NCBI GenBank assembly: GCA_009774145.1
Contig: VSND01000110.1
Coordinates: 1 to 8,979, forward strand
DNA length: 8,979 nucleotides
Direction of reading: 5' to 3'
Origin: Lachnospiraceae bacterium
GTDB taxonomy: Bacteria; Bacillota; Clostridia; Lachnospirales; Lachnospiraceae
The translations under genes and the position numbers were made by a program. Each line of letters begins with the position of its first letter. The stretch's first letter is position 1. Shown one piece after another: positions 1-5,681 of this stretch. Below the pieces are notes generated by a model. It searched no databases. It had not been told where the DNA came from and saw nothing but the letters and a program-made list of their open reading frames with translations.

Positions 1-89
1 CATAAACTGCAGAAAATCAAATATGCCTTTATCAGCAAAAAATTAACTGTATGCTTCTTTTTATATAATAAAATGCATATTCTGATTTT

Positions 90-118
90 AGTATAGGGAA
101 ACAAAACAGATTTGTCAA
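90..118 (-). promoter_or_regulatory. Strong sigma-A-type promoter firing leftward out of the window
   Basis: On the minus strand a perfect -35 TTGACA (113-118) is followed, after exactly 17 bases, by a -10 TATACT (90-95), one mismatch from TATAAT. Transcription would start near 83 and run off the left edge. No convincing gene begins in the remaining 80 bases, which are AT-rich and otherwise show nothing; an ATG lies on the minus strand at positions 3-1. The promoter sits just downstream of the stop of the coiled-coil ORF, so it serves a separate gene to the left. The hexamers and spacing are seen directly; activity is inferred. Confidence 0.7.
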
Positions 119-126
119 TATGTTCT

Positions 127-432
127 TCATATTCCTATACCAGCTCTTCCGGGAATTCCTCCTCCTCTGCTTATGGCCTGTCTCTTCATGTGGTTCATTT
201 CACACAGCAGGGATATCATCTCCCCTGACTGGCTGTTCCCGCTCTCTTCACTGTTCTTTTTCAGATATCGGATGATATGGACGTTACATTCCCCATTGTT
301 AATGATACTCTTAAGCCGCTCGTTGTTATCACGTAAAAGCTGGTTTTCACAAGTCAGTTCACTGATCCAGGCGTTGAGACGGTCAACATCTTCTTTGTGC
401 TCTGCTTTTTCAACACGCAGCTCCTTTTCCAC
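127..432 (-). CDS. Small coiled-coil protein of unknown function
   Basis: I do not recognise this gene. It would encode about 101 residues from a GTG start at 430-432. Roughly the first 65 residues are strongly charged with a leucine/isoleucine heptad-like pattern (for example RLNAWISELTCENQLLRDNN), which predicts a coiled coil. The rest is polar and ends in a Gly-rich tail (GGGIPGRAGIGI). There is no signal peptide, membrane segment or catalytic motif. The frame stays open about 14 codons upstream of the GTG to a TAG, with no ATG and only a weak ribosome binding site, so the true 5' end may be lost. Its upstream end meets the truncated 5' end of the NYN gene on the other strand, suggesting a recombination junction near 430-450. 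It could be a remnant of a mobile-element or mobilisation protein, but nothing proves this. Confidence 0.4.
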   Translation of the reverse strand: MEKELRVEKAEHKEDVDRLNAWISELTCENQLLRDNNERLKSIINNGECNVHIIRYLKKNSEESGNSQSGEMISLLCEMNHMKRQAISRGGGIPGRAGIGI

Positions 433-439
433 CTCATCA

Positions 440-1111
440 AAGCGCCCATCACTTTTAGTAGACGACGGATTCTACCGCAAACGTGCAAAGCATCTGTAGG
501 GTAAAAAAGCTCCGGAAAAAAGAGCTACTGAATTATAGGCATACTGCTCTGCCCATCTCAAACATGAAAAAAAGTTTGACGAGCACAGCTTATACAGAAT
601 TTTTTATTATGATTGTCCCCCTTTGAGCAAAACAGTATACCATCCTTTACTGCAACGCGGTATTGATTTTCGCCACTCAGAAACATTTTCGTGGACAGAA
701 AAATTTTTTGACGAACTACGAAAACAACGGAAAGTTGCTCTAAGACTGGGAGAACTGTCCGATGATTATGCTGCTTTTACGATCAGTCCTGCCGTAATTA
801 AAGATCTGTGTTCTGAAAAAATAAATCTCTCTGATCTGAAAGAAGAAGATTTCTCCATCAACTTTAAACAAAAAGGAGTAGATATGAGAATCGGATTAGA
901 TATTGCTTCTCTAGCATATAAGAAACAAACAGACCAGATTATCCTGATAGCAGGAGACAGTGATTTTGTGCCTGCAGCAAAACTTGCCCGCAGAGAAGGT
1001 ATTGACTTTATTCTGGATCCCATGTGGACTGCACTTAAAGAAAACCTTTTTGAACATATCGATGGTCTCATGTCTCAATGGGGCAATCAAAGCAAAAAGC
1101 AAACTACATAA
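440..1111 (+). pseudogene. NYN/DUF88-family PIN-like nuclease, broken by two amber codons and loss of the start
   Basis: One reading frame encodes a nearly complete NYN-domain protein. NYN domains have a PIN-like fold with acidic metal-binding residues and are predicted RNases. The N-terminal catalytic strand is visible as LLVDDGFYRKRAKHL (452-496). It is followed by TAG (497-499), then GKKAPEKRATEL, a second TAG (536-538), and then AYCSAHLKH running into LYRIFYYDCPPL (590-625). Further on are KQRKVALRLGELSD, KGVDMRIGLDIASLAYKK (with the second conserved Asp cluster) and AGDSDFVPAAKLARREGIDF (the third acidic motif, near 953-967). It ends at TAA 1109-1111. Similarity continues in the same frame across both TAGs. 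No ATG or ribosome binding site lies near 440, so the 5' end is lost as well. A TTG at 623 could start a 162-residue fragment, but that would lack the first catalytic Asp and has no Shine-Dalgarno sequence. Family assignment is from remembered motifs and is fairly sure; pseudogene status is likely. Confidence 0.75.
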
Positions 1112-1241
1112 AAATAAAACCAGCCCTCCGCGCCAGCAGAGATCCGGATCGTTCCCTTTCACCATCTGATTTATAATATATATCCGGCATTTCAAAATTG
1201 CCTGAATACATTGCTGTTTCTATTGTTAAGATCAAATCAGA

Positions 1242-1284
1242 AAACGGAAGAAACTTTCCGGATTCCGTAAAGTTTCTTCCGTTT
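1242..1284. terminator. Perfect 16-bp hairpin, likely bidirectional terminator
   Basis: The arms 1242-1257 (AAACGGAAGAAACTTT) and 1269-1284 are perfect reverse complements around an 11-base loop. The plus strand continues into a T-rich run (gtttactttgctgttttta). The minus strand has TTTT at the end of the stem, followed by a T-containing stretch. The hairpin lies between the 3' end of the plus-strand NYN gene (1111) and the 3' end of the minus-strand operon (1360), where a shared terminator for convergent transcription is expected. The rest of the 1112-1359 gap shows no gene. Confidence 0.8.
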
Positions 1285-1359
1285 ACTTTGCTGTTTTTAT
1301 TTTCTGTCATTCCGTGCACCGACCGCAGGCCGAAGATACACGGACTGCCTTCCCACTCT

Positions 1360-1854
1360 CTATCCTTCCGTCCAGCTCACCTCATCCTGGCTGTCTTCCT
1401 CACTGCAGACGGTATCCAGCGCACCGTCCACCAGCTTGATCAGTTCCCAGACGGAGCGAAAGCAGACCGTCTTGTTTTTGTCCATCCATGTAATCCTTCC
1501 CTGCCAGCTGCTGTTCTGACGGTGCTGCACACGAATCACAAACGTCCCCAGTTCCCCATGTCTGCTCAGCAATTCCTCATCTTTCATAATTTTCGTCCTT
1601 TCTGCAGCATGATTGCTTCGTATCCTTTCCTTTCCGGTTTCCGTAAAAGAGCGGTCGTCCGTTCCAGGATAAGGGAAATTCATCCAGTTATAAAACTGCT
1701 CCAGCAGGGTAAGAAGCTGTTCCATGGTACCGAACCGCTTTCCTTCCCTGCTGTAGGCATGATAGAGTCTGCCCTGGAACTGATGCTCCTGCCTGCTGTC
1801 CACGCACATTACCACACCGTTTGGTGTCCCTATGTACCACTGCGATTGCTCCAT
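1360..1854 (-). CDS. Uncharacterised 164-aa protein with two copies of a QGR...F-x-S/T...EL mini-domain
   Basis: This is the last gene of the operon. Its ATG lies 9 bases after the regulator's stop, with a modest GAGGG upstream. No signal peptide or membrane segment is visible, so it should be cytoplasmic. The two halves align without gaps. Residues 26-55 begin FQGRLYHAYSREGKRFGT and continue MEQLLTLLEQFY. Residues 117-146 begin WQGRITWMDKNKTVCFRS and continue VWELIKLVDGAL. They share QGR, an aromatic residue before it, a Phe 13 residues after the Arg, then Ser/Thr and an amphipathic helix. The conserved-looking core HGELGTFVIRVQHRQNSSWQG (99-119) precedes the second copy. The domain is familiar as an unnamed companion of BTAD regulators in Lachnospiraceae, but I know of no function. 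Position suggests a role in regulating or sensing for the surface operon. An internal start at Met90 is possible. Confidence 0.8.
   Translation of the reverse strand: MEQSQWYIGTPNGVVMCVDSRQEHQFQGRLYHAYSREGKRFGTMEQLLTLLEQFYNWMNFPYPGTDDRSFTETGKERIRSNHAAERTKIMKDEELLSRHGELGTFVIRVQHRQNSSWQGRITWMDKNKTVCFRSVWELIKLVDGALDTVCSEEDSQDEVSWTEG
1596..1601 (-). promoter_or_regulatory. Possible internal ribosome binding site for a 75-aa C-terminal product
   Basis: AAAGGA (1596-1601, minus) lies 8 bases before the in-frame ATG at 1585-1587, which is Met90 of the 164-residue protein. Initiation here would give a 75-residue protein starting MKDEELLSRHGELGTF, exactly the second mini-domain. The motif and spacing are seen; its use is inferred. 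Confidence 0.35.
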
Positions 1855-1863
1855 AGTACGCCC

Positions 1864-3099
1864 TCATTTCCAGTTCATGATCTTTTGTTCCATCTCCTGT
1901 GTACAAATTACGCTTTTTACATGATAGCGGATCCCCATGCGCTGCCGTTTGGAACGAAACTGCGTGTTGATCCGTTTCTGCAGAATCCGACAGCTTTCCC
2001 GGGTCGTATTGAACAGCAGCACCAGATACTGACCCTTCCCGTAACGGTTGACTACATCGCTGCGCCGGACCGAGCAGCAGATGGATTCACAGAGTCTTTC
2101 CGTCAGCTGTTCCAGCACAGAATTGTCTTCCACCGGATTTCCTTTGCCGTCCACCAGCGTACAGAGCATCAGATAGACAGACTGCCCGCTCCGCTCCAGC
2201 ATACGTACCAGCATCTGATAGATTCCTTCAAACACCGGCCAGTTGCAGACATATCCTCCGGCTGTCTTCTCCCCATCCTCTGACAGCAGATCCTGTATCT
2301 CGTCAAACGTCGCATAGGTGTGTTCCATCTGGCCGCCCAGACTGTGCAGCAGCTCTGTCAGACGCCCGGAAGGGTGCATGCCCTGCTCCTGAAAATAATA
2401 GGACACTGTGTCGTCATAAAATTTTCTGGCTTCCTGGGCCTTTCCGGAAGCTGCCAGCGCTTCCATGGTCACAGTCTCCCAGTCCGCCAGAGGATGAACC
2501 CTGGCGCCATGAAGCCCCAGCGCCTCCATACGGGTGTAATCCTTCCGCTCTCTTAAAAGCTCCACTGCCTGTTCCATGCAGTAGCAGAACTGCTCCCGGT
2601 AACGCCCGGCTTCTTTCTCTGCCCACAGCGCTTTTGCCTGCGTCCCCAGAAATTCACCGGTATAGCAGTAACAGACCGACAGACAAAGCTCAAGAAGCCG
2701 TTCCGGATCCTCTTCTGTTCCAACCTGCTGATAGAGCCGGTCCATCCTGGCAGCGTCTTCCTCCACCTGCATTTCATCCGTCCAGTAATAGACACCCGAT
2801 TTCTGGCTGATATATTCCAGATCCGGCAGACATGCCTTCCTCAGCTTTTTTCTCGCATTGTAAAGGATGCTCCGCATGGCATGACCGCGGTCCTGAAGAT
2901 CCCGGCCTGCAAACAGCACTTCCTCCAGAAGATTCCGGTCAATCCCCCTGCCCTGATCATGCAGGAGCAGCTGCAGCAGACTGACAAACTGCGTCTCTCC
3001 CGCTCCGTTTCTGCCTGCGATCCGCTTTCCGTTCCATGTTACGGAAAATTCCCCAAACGTCTGTACATATAAAATATTGTCTGAACCCTTCTCTTCCAT
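1864..3099 (-). CDS. BTAD-type transcriptional regulator with degenerate GGDEF-like C-terminus
   Basis: This 411-residue cytoplasmic protein is probably the operon's own regulator. Residues 9-107 resemble the OmpR/SARP winged-helix domain: LYVQTFGEFSVTWNGKRI, then a helix-rich part and AMRSILYNARKKLRKA. Residues about 110-260 form the helical TPR-like bacterial transcriptional activation domain, with repeated Ala/Leu/Glu helices. Residues about 283-405 look like a GGDEF fold: VRRSDVVNRYGKGQYLVLLF (344-363) matches the usual LRxxDxxxRxGGDEFxxLL layout. The signature is RYGKGQY, so diguanylate cyclase activity is not expected; it may be a ligand-sensing or purely structural relic. The start overlaps the sortase stop by one base (TAATG), implying translational coupling. 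Regulator and mini-domain protein together end the transcript. Family assignment is confident, the GGDEF relation fairly so, and the target is inferred. Confidence 0.88.
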   Translation of the reverse strand: MEEKGSDNILYVQTFGEFSVTWNGKRIAGRNGAGETQFVSLLQLLLHDQGRGIDRNLLEEVLFAGRDLQDRGHAMRSILYNARKKLRKACLPDLEYISQKSGVYYWTDEMQVEEDAARMDRLYQQVGTEEDPERLLELCLSVCYCYTGEFLGTQAKALWAEKEAGRYREQFCYCMEQAVELLRERKDYTRMEALGLHGARVHPLADWETVTMEALAASGKAQEARKFYDDTVSYYFQEQGMHPSGRLTELLHSLGGQMEHTYATFDEIQDLLSEDGEKTAGGYVCNWPVFEGIYQMLVRMLERSGQSVYLMLCTLVDGKGNPVEDNSVLEQLTERLCESICCSVRRSDVVNRYGKGQYLVLLFNTTRESCRILQKRINTQFRSKRQRMGIRYHVKSVICTQEMEQKIMNWK

Positions 3100-3893
3100 T
3101 ATTCCTGACTACGACCCTCACCTTCCCTGATCCGTCTTCCTCCTGCACTGTCAGCCGGGACCAGTTCTCCAAACAGCACATATCTGGCATCGTCAAACAC
3201 ATAAGCACAGGTAGACAAAAGGACATGGCGTCCGGTTCCCTCCGGCTGCAGAACCGGCTGAAAATCAGACTGCGCCAGCACCTTCTCCACATAGAGGTCA
3301 GACTCTTCGCAGGATTCCGGATAGATCGTATAGATATCCGCATGGGCAGATGTCGTACAGCCGCTCAGCAGAACAATCCGGTAATCCTGTTCCGGCGTCA
3401 GAAGCCAGATAACCGGATGCTCCTCATAGAACTCCTGCTCCTCCCACTCTGACAGGCAGGCGAACATGGAGCCGTTCTTCATATGGTGACCATAGATGAT
3501 CGTATTGCAGTCCACAAAACCCGCCCGGTTATTGGCGTCTGTAAAGATTGCTCCCGAAGCGCTGTAGGACCCGTCATAAGAACGATGCAGATAATAATCA
3601 TTATCTGCGCACTGCACCACCGGATAATCAATGGGCGTCCCTTCACAGTAGATCCATCCCACCACGTCTGCATTCTCCGCGCGCAGCGCATCAAAATCCA
3701 CCTGAATGGGCGCCGACGTCTGCTGATCCGCATCCGGCTCCTCCTGCATGCTGACCGTATACTGTCCGGAGGCCTGGCTGTACAGTTCCTCACTGATTCG
3801 GTACTGTCTCTGTACATACAGAATAACCGCCGTCGATCCAAGAAAGACAACCAGAAGCGCTGCCATTATGATCCGTCTGATCTTCTTCCCCAT
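3099..3893 (-). CDS. srtB: Class B-like sortase
   Basis: This is a membrane-bound cysteine transpeptidase that cleaves a C-terminal sorting motif and links the protein to peptidoglycan or to another subunit. The 264-residue protein starts with a basic stretch and one N-terminal membrane anchor (residues about 8-27), leaving the catalytic domain outside. Class B hallmarks are visible: VVGWIYCEGTPIDYPVVQ (77-94), IIYGHHMKNGSMF (132-144) with catalytic His136, LLSTCAY (225-231) with catalytic Cys229, and DDARYVLFGEL (234-244) with catalytic Arg237. Length fits the family. The start is supported by GGGGAG upstream. The best substrate candidate in the operon is the VRTGD protein at 5682-6500; the MucBP protein is possible. 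Class is assigned by motifs, so a class B-like pilin-polymerising subtype cannot be excluded. Confidence 0.93.
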   Translation of the reverse strand: MGKKIRRIIMAALLVVFLGSTAVILYVQRQYRISEELYSQASGQYTVSMQEEPDADQQTSAPIQVDFDALRAENADVVGWIYCEGTPIDYPVVQCADNDYYLHRSYDGSYSASGAIFTDANNRAGFVDCNTIIYGHHMKNGSMFACLSEWEEQEFYEEHPVIWLLTPEQDYRIVLLSGCTTSAHADIYTIYPESCEESDLYVEKVLAQSDFQPVLQPEGTGRHVLLSTCAYVFDDARYVLFGELVPADSAGGRRIREGEGRSQE

Positions 3894-3947
3894 ATCAGCT
3901 CCCCGTCCGTCCTTCCTTCGTGTTTTCTCATCTCTGTGCCCACATAT

Positions 3948-4049
3948 TCATGTATCATCCGCATCAGCTCCAGGGCGCTTCGAAAAGAGATGCTCTCCTA
4001 CATGTTCCATCTGCTCGGATCCTTTTTTCACTACCGTGACAAAACTCAT
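3948..4049 (-). CDS. 33-aa ORF with strong ribosome binding site, possibly a frameshifted small gene
   Basis: Between the signal peptidase and sortase genes, an ATG at 4047-4049 follows GGAGG by 7 bases. It encodes 33 residues beginning MSFVTVVKKGSEQMEHVGEH and ending at TGA 3948-3950. I recognise no family. Removing one T from the TTTT run (plus-strand aaaa, 3983-3986) would switch translation into the frame reading LFRSALELMRMIHEYVG and TEMRKHEGRTDGELI. It would then stop at TAA 3866-3868, just inside sortase, giving about 60 residues. The segment FRSALELMRMI resembles FRSVWELIKLV of the 164-residue protein at the end of the operon. The ORF may therefore be a damaged or recoded mini-domain gene, a base-count error in the T run, or a real 33-residue peptide. 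Without it the 190-base gap would be the largest in an otherwise packed operon. Confidence 0.5.
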   Translation of the reverse strand: MSFVTVVKKGSEQMEHVGEHLFSKRPGADADDT

Positions 4050-4056
4050 ACCTGTA

Positions 4057-4061
4057 CCTCC
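4057..4061 (-). promoter_or_regulatory. Ribosome binding site of the 33-aa ORF
   Basis: A consensus GGAGG lies 7 bases upstream of the ATG at 4047-4049 and 23 bases after the signal peptidase stop. It is among the best Shine-Dalgarno sequences in the window, although the ORF it serves is very short, and this is the main reason to take that ORF seriously. Confidence 0.65.
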
Positions 4062-4083
4062 GTTTTTATACTCGTGAGCATGT

Positions 4084-4620
4084 TCATCCGGCATCTGCGC
4101 TTCTTTTCCTTCTTCGTTCTCTCAGCATTCCTGCAAGAATATTGAACATGGCTCCGCAGGCAGCAAAACAGACCACGTAAGCCTTCCCGACCGAGCTGGT
4201 ATATAAAATCATCAGCTCACCCAGCATCGGATAGTGAGCCGCCACCCTGCCGACCAGTGCTTCGTAGTCAATATCATTCATGTCTTCTTCGGCATTGGCA
4301 TCCCCTTTTGTAACAAAGGCGCCTTCCACCACTTTATTTTTCACAACCCTGTGGGCCACCACGGAATCATTGCTCCAGAAAGCGATTACATCGCCCTCCT
4401 GCACCTCCTCCGGCACAGCTTCTTCCACATAGATCACGCTGCCTACCGGAATCTCCGGCTCCATGCTTCCGCTGACCACGTTATAGATCTCATACCCCAT
4501 AAAACGCGGCACTGTGACCGGCAGGCAGGAAGCGATCACACTCAAAAGGATCAATGTCCCGGCAATATTGCAAAGGGCGGGAATCAGCTTCCCTCCCTTT
4601 GCATCTGAACGCTTATTCAT
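4084..4620 (-). CDS. sipW: SipW-like signal peptidase I (ER-type, Ser-His)
   Basis: This membrane serine protease removes signal peptides from exported proteins. The 178-residue protein has an N-terminal membrane segment (about 13-35), an external catalytic domain and a C-terminal segment (about 153-172) followed by a basic RERRRKR tail, the two-anchor layout of SipW. Catalytic box VVSGSMEPEIPVG (48-60) supplies Ser52. The second box reads VVAHRVV (87-93), with His90 in place of the Lys of ordinary bacterial enzymes; this marks the ER-type SipW/SPC group. FVTKGDAN (102-109), with the conserved Gly-Asp, forms the last box. In Bacillus subtilis SipW processes TasA and TapA. Here the likely clients are the two TasA-like proteins of the same operon. 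The start overlaps the preceding stop by 8 bases. Specificity is inferred from the neighbours. Confidence 0.93.
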   Translation of the reverse strand: MNKRSDAKGGKLIPALCNIAGTLILLSVIASCLPVTVPRFMGYEIYNVVSGSMEPEIPVGSVIYVEEAVPEEVQEGDVIAFWSNDSVVAHRVVKNKVVEGAFVTKGDANAEEDMNDIDYEALVGRVAAHYPMLGELMILYTSSVGKAYVVCFAACGAMFNILAGMLRERRRKRSADAG

Positions 4621-5680
4621 TTCCTTCCTTCTTCCGTCTGCGGGATACGAAGAACCGGATGCCGAAACCTGCCAGCAGAACCACTCCGGACAGGATGCCG
4701 ACTTTGGCCGACATGGGCACTGCCATCAGCTTCGCAAAATCCGAAGGCGCATGCGCACCGTCGCCGATGATATTTTCGCCGTTTGCCAGCGGCACTTCTT
4801 CATCATCGACCGGAAGAATATCTGCAGGTCCCTGCGGAACTTCTTCATCCGGAGCAACTACGCCTCCGGCATCCGCACCGCCGTCACCGGCATCTGCGGC
4901 TCCTCCTCCGGCTCCTGCACCTCCTGCGGCTCCGCCTGCAGCCCCTCCGGCTGCCGCATCGCCGGGCGCTGCTCCTTCTCCCGTCACACCGCCGTCTTCT
5001 GTCACGGTACCGCCGTCAACGGTCGTGGTCGTCGTCGTCGTTGTTCCCGGTGTGGTCGTTGTGGTAGTCGTCGTCTCTCCAGGCTCCACACGGCTGTACA
5101 CGAAAGTGAATACATTGTCCGCCGCATTCTCGCTCAGCCTGCCGATCAGGTTATATGCCTGCGGCTGATAGCCCTCGATATACAGATAGGATACCACCGG
5201 ACGGTCGCCCACGTTGCCGTAATAGGTCTCACTGGGCGCCAGACGGTTGCCGTCCTCATCCTCATAATTGATCGTATAAGCCACGGCATCCCCCAGGATC
5301 CCGTATGCAATTACATAATCTTTATCTCCTTCCACGGTAAATGCCGTGTAGTAAACGGTATTGTTATCCTTCCCGCTCTCACGGATTCCCCGAATATAAT
5401 ACTTCCCGCTGTCCTTCAGCGTGATCATTCCGTTGTTGAAACTTACCCGCTGTCCCGGCTTCAGATTGTCAAAGACCAGGCACTCGCTGCTCTCAAGCTT
5501 CGGGGACTGCGTCCCGTTGTTGCTCAGATTTCCGCCGGGATTGAACTCTCCCTGGGCTCCCGCCAGGAAACGGACCTGATAGGTATAACTCTCCTTCTCC
5601 GCCGCCATGGCCGGCAGCGTCATGGACCCGATCAGGCAGAAGGAAAAAAACAGTCCGGATATTCTCTTCAGAAGTCTCAT
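4613..5680 (-). CDS. MucBP-domain surface protein with Thr- and Gly/Ala-rich stalk
   Basis: This 355-residue protein is probably a surface adhesin. It has a signal peptide (1-26, cleaved near AMA-AEK) and an N-terminal domain (about 30-130) of unknown family with IRGIRESGKDNNTVYY near its end. A MucBP-like domain follows (about 134-198: AYTINYEDEDGNRL, then YLYIEGYQPQAY and FTFVYSRV). MucBP domains are associated with mucus or glycan binding. The stalk holds two runs of eight Thr separated by Pro-Gly (203-220) and a Gly/Ala-rich stretch (about 237-275). After DEEVPLAN (293-300), a phrase that often precedes LPxTG signals, there is no LPxTG or xxTGD motif. Instead a membrane helix (about 327-345) and RRRKKEGNE end the protein, so it is probably membrane-anchored. 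The start is one base after the upstream stop, with AAAGGAGGG before it. Ligand is unknown. Confidence 0.85.
   Translation of the reverse strand: MRLLKRISGLFFSFCLIGSMTLPAMAAEKESYTYQVRFLAGAQGEFNPGGNLSNNGTQSPKLESSECLVFDNLKPGQRVSFNNGMITLKDSGKYYIRGIRESGKDNNTVYYTAFTVEGDKDYVIAYGILGDAVAYTINYEDEDGNRLAPSETYYGNVGDRPVVSYLYIEGYQPQAYNLIGRLSENAADNVFTFVYSRVEPGETTTTTTTTPGTTTTTTTTVDGGTVTEDGGVTGEGAAPGDAAAGGAAGGAAGGAGAGGGAADAGDGGADAGGVVAPDEEVPQGPADILPVDDEEVPLANGENIIGDGAHAPSDFAKLMAVPMSAKVGILSGVVLLAGFGIRFFVSRRRKKEGNE
4856..4972 (-). repeat. Gly/Ala-rich low-complexity coding tract
   Basis: Residues about 237-275 of the MucBP protein are almost entirely Gly, Ala and Asp, with GGAAGGAAGG-type repeats built from GCC/GCA/GGC/GGA codons. 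It is an extended, flexible spacer in the stalk. The repetitive DNA could change length by slippage or recombination. Confidence 0.75.
5021..5074 (-). repeat. Duplicated ACN trinucleotide tract encoding two Thr8 runs
   Basis: Two arrays of eight Thr codons (mixed ACG, ACC and ACA) flank a Pro-Gly pair in the MucBP protein. It looks like a duplicated unit. Thr clusters of this kind are often O-glycosylated stalk regions in surface proteins (inference). Slippage in units of three would vary the stalk without breaking the frame. Confidence 0.8.
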
Positions 5681-5681
5681 A

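Noticed and set aside
508..526. AGCTC/GAGCT hairpin followed by T6 on the minus strand
   Set aside because: The stem is only 5 bp, lies inside the NYN coding frame, and no minus-strand gene ends nearby to need it.
576..610. TTGACG with TATTAT as a promoter for the 3' part of the NYN gene
   Set aside because: The 23-base spacing is too long, and the sequence encodes conserved NYN residues in frame.
440..1111. Reassignment of TAG to an amino acid in this genome
   Set aside because: TAG serves as an ordinary stop at 1360-1362 (followed by the terminator) and at 7286-7288 (directly abutting the next start codon).
1198..2283. Plus-strand open frame of 361 codons
   Set aside because: It lies antisense to the BTAD regulator and the 164-residue gene, begins in the terminator region, and has no domain or ribosome binding site. 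It is an artefact of GC-rich codon use on the coding strand.
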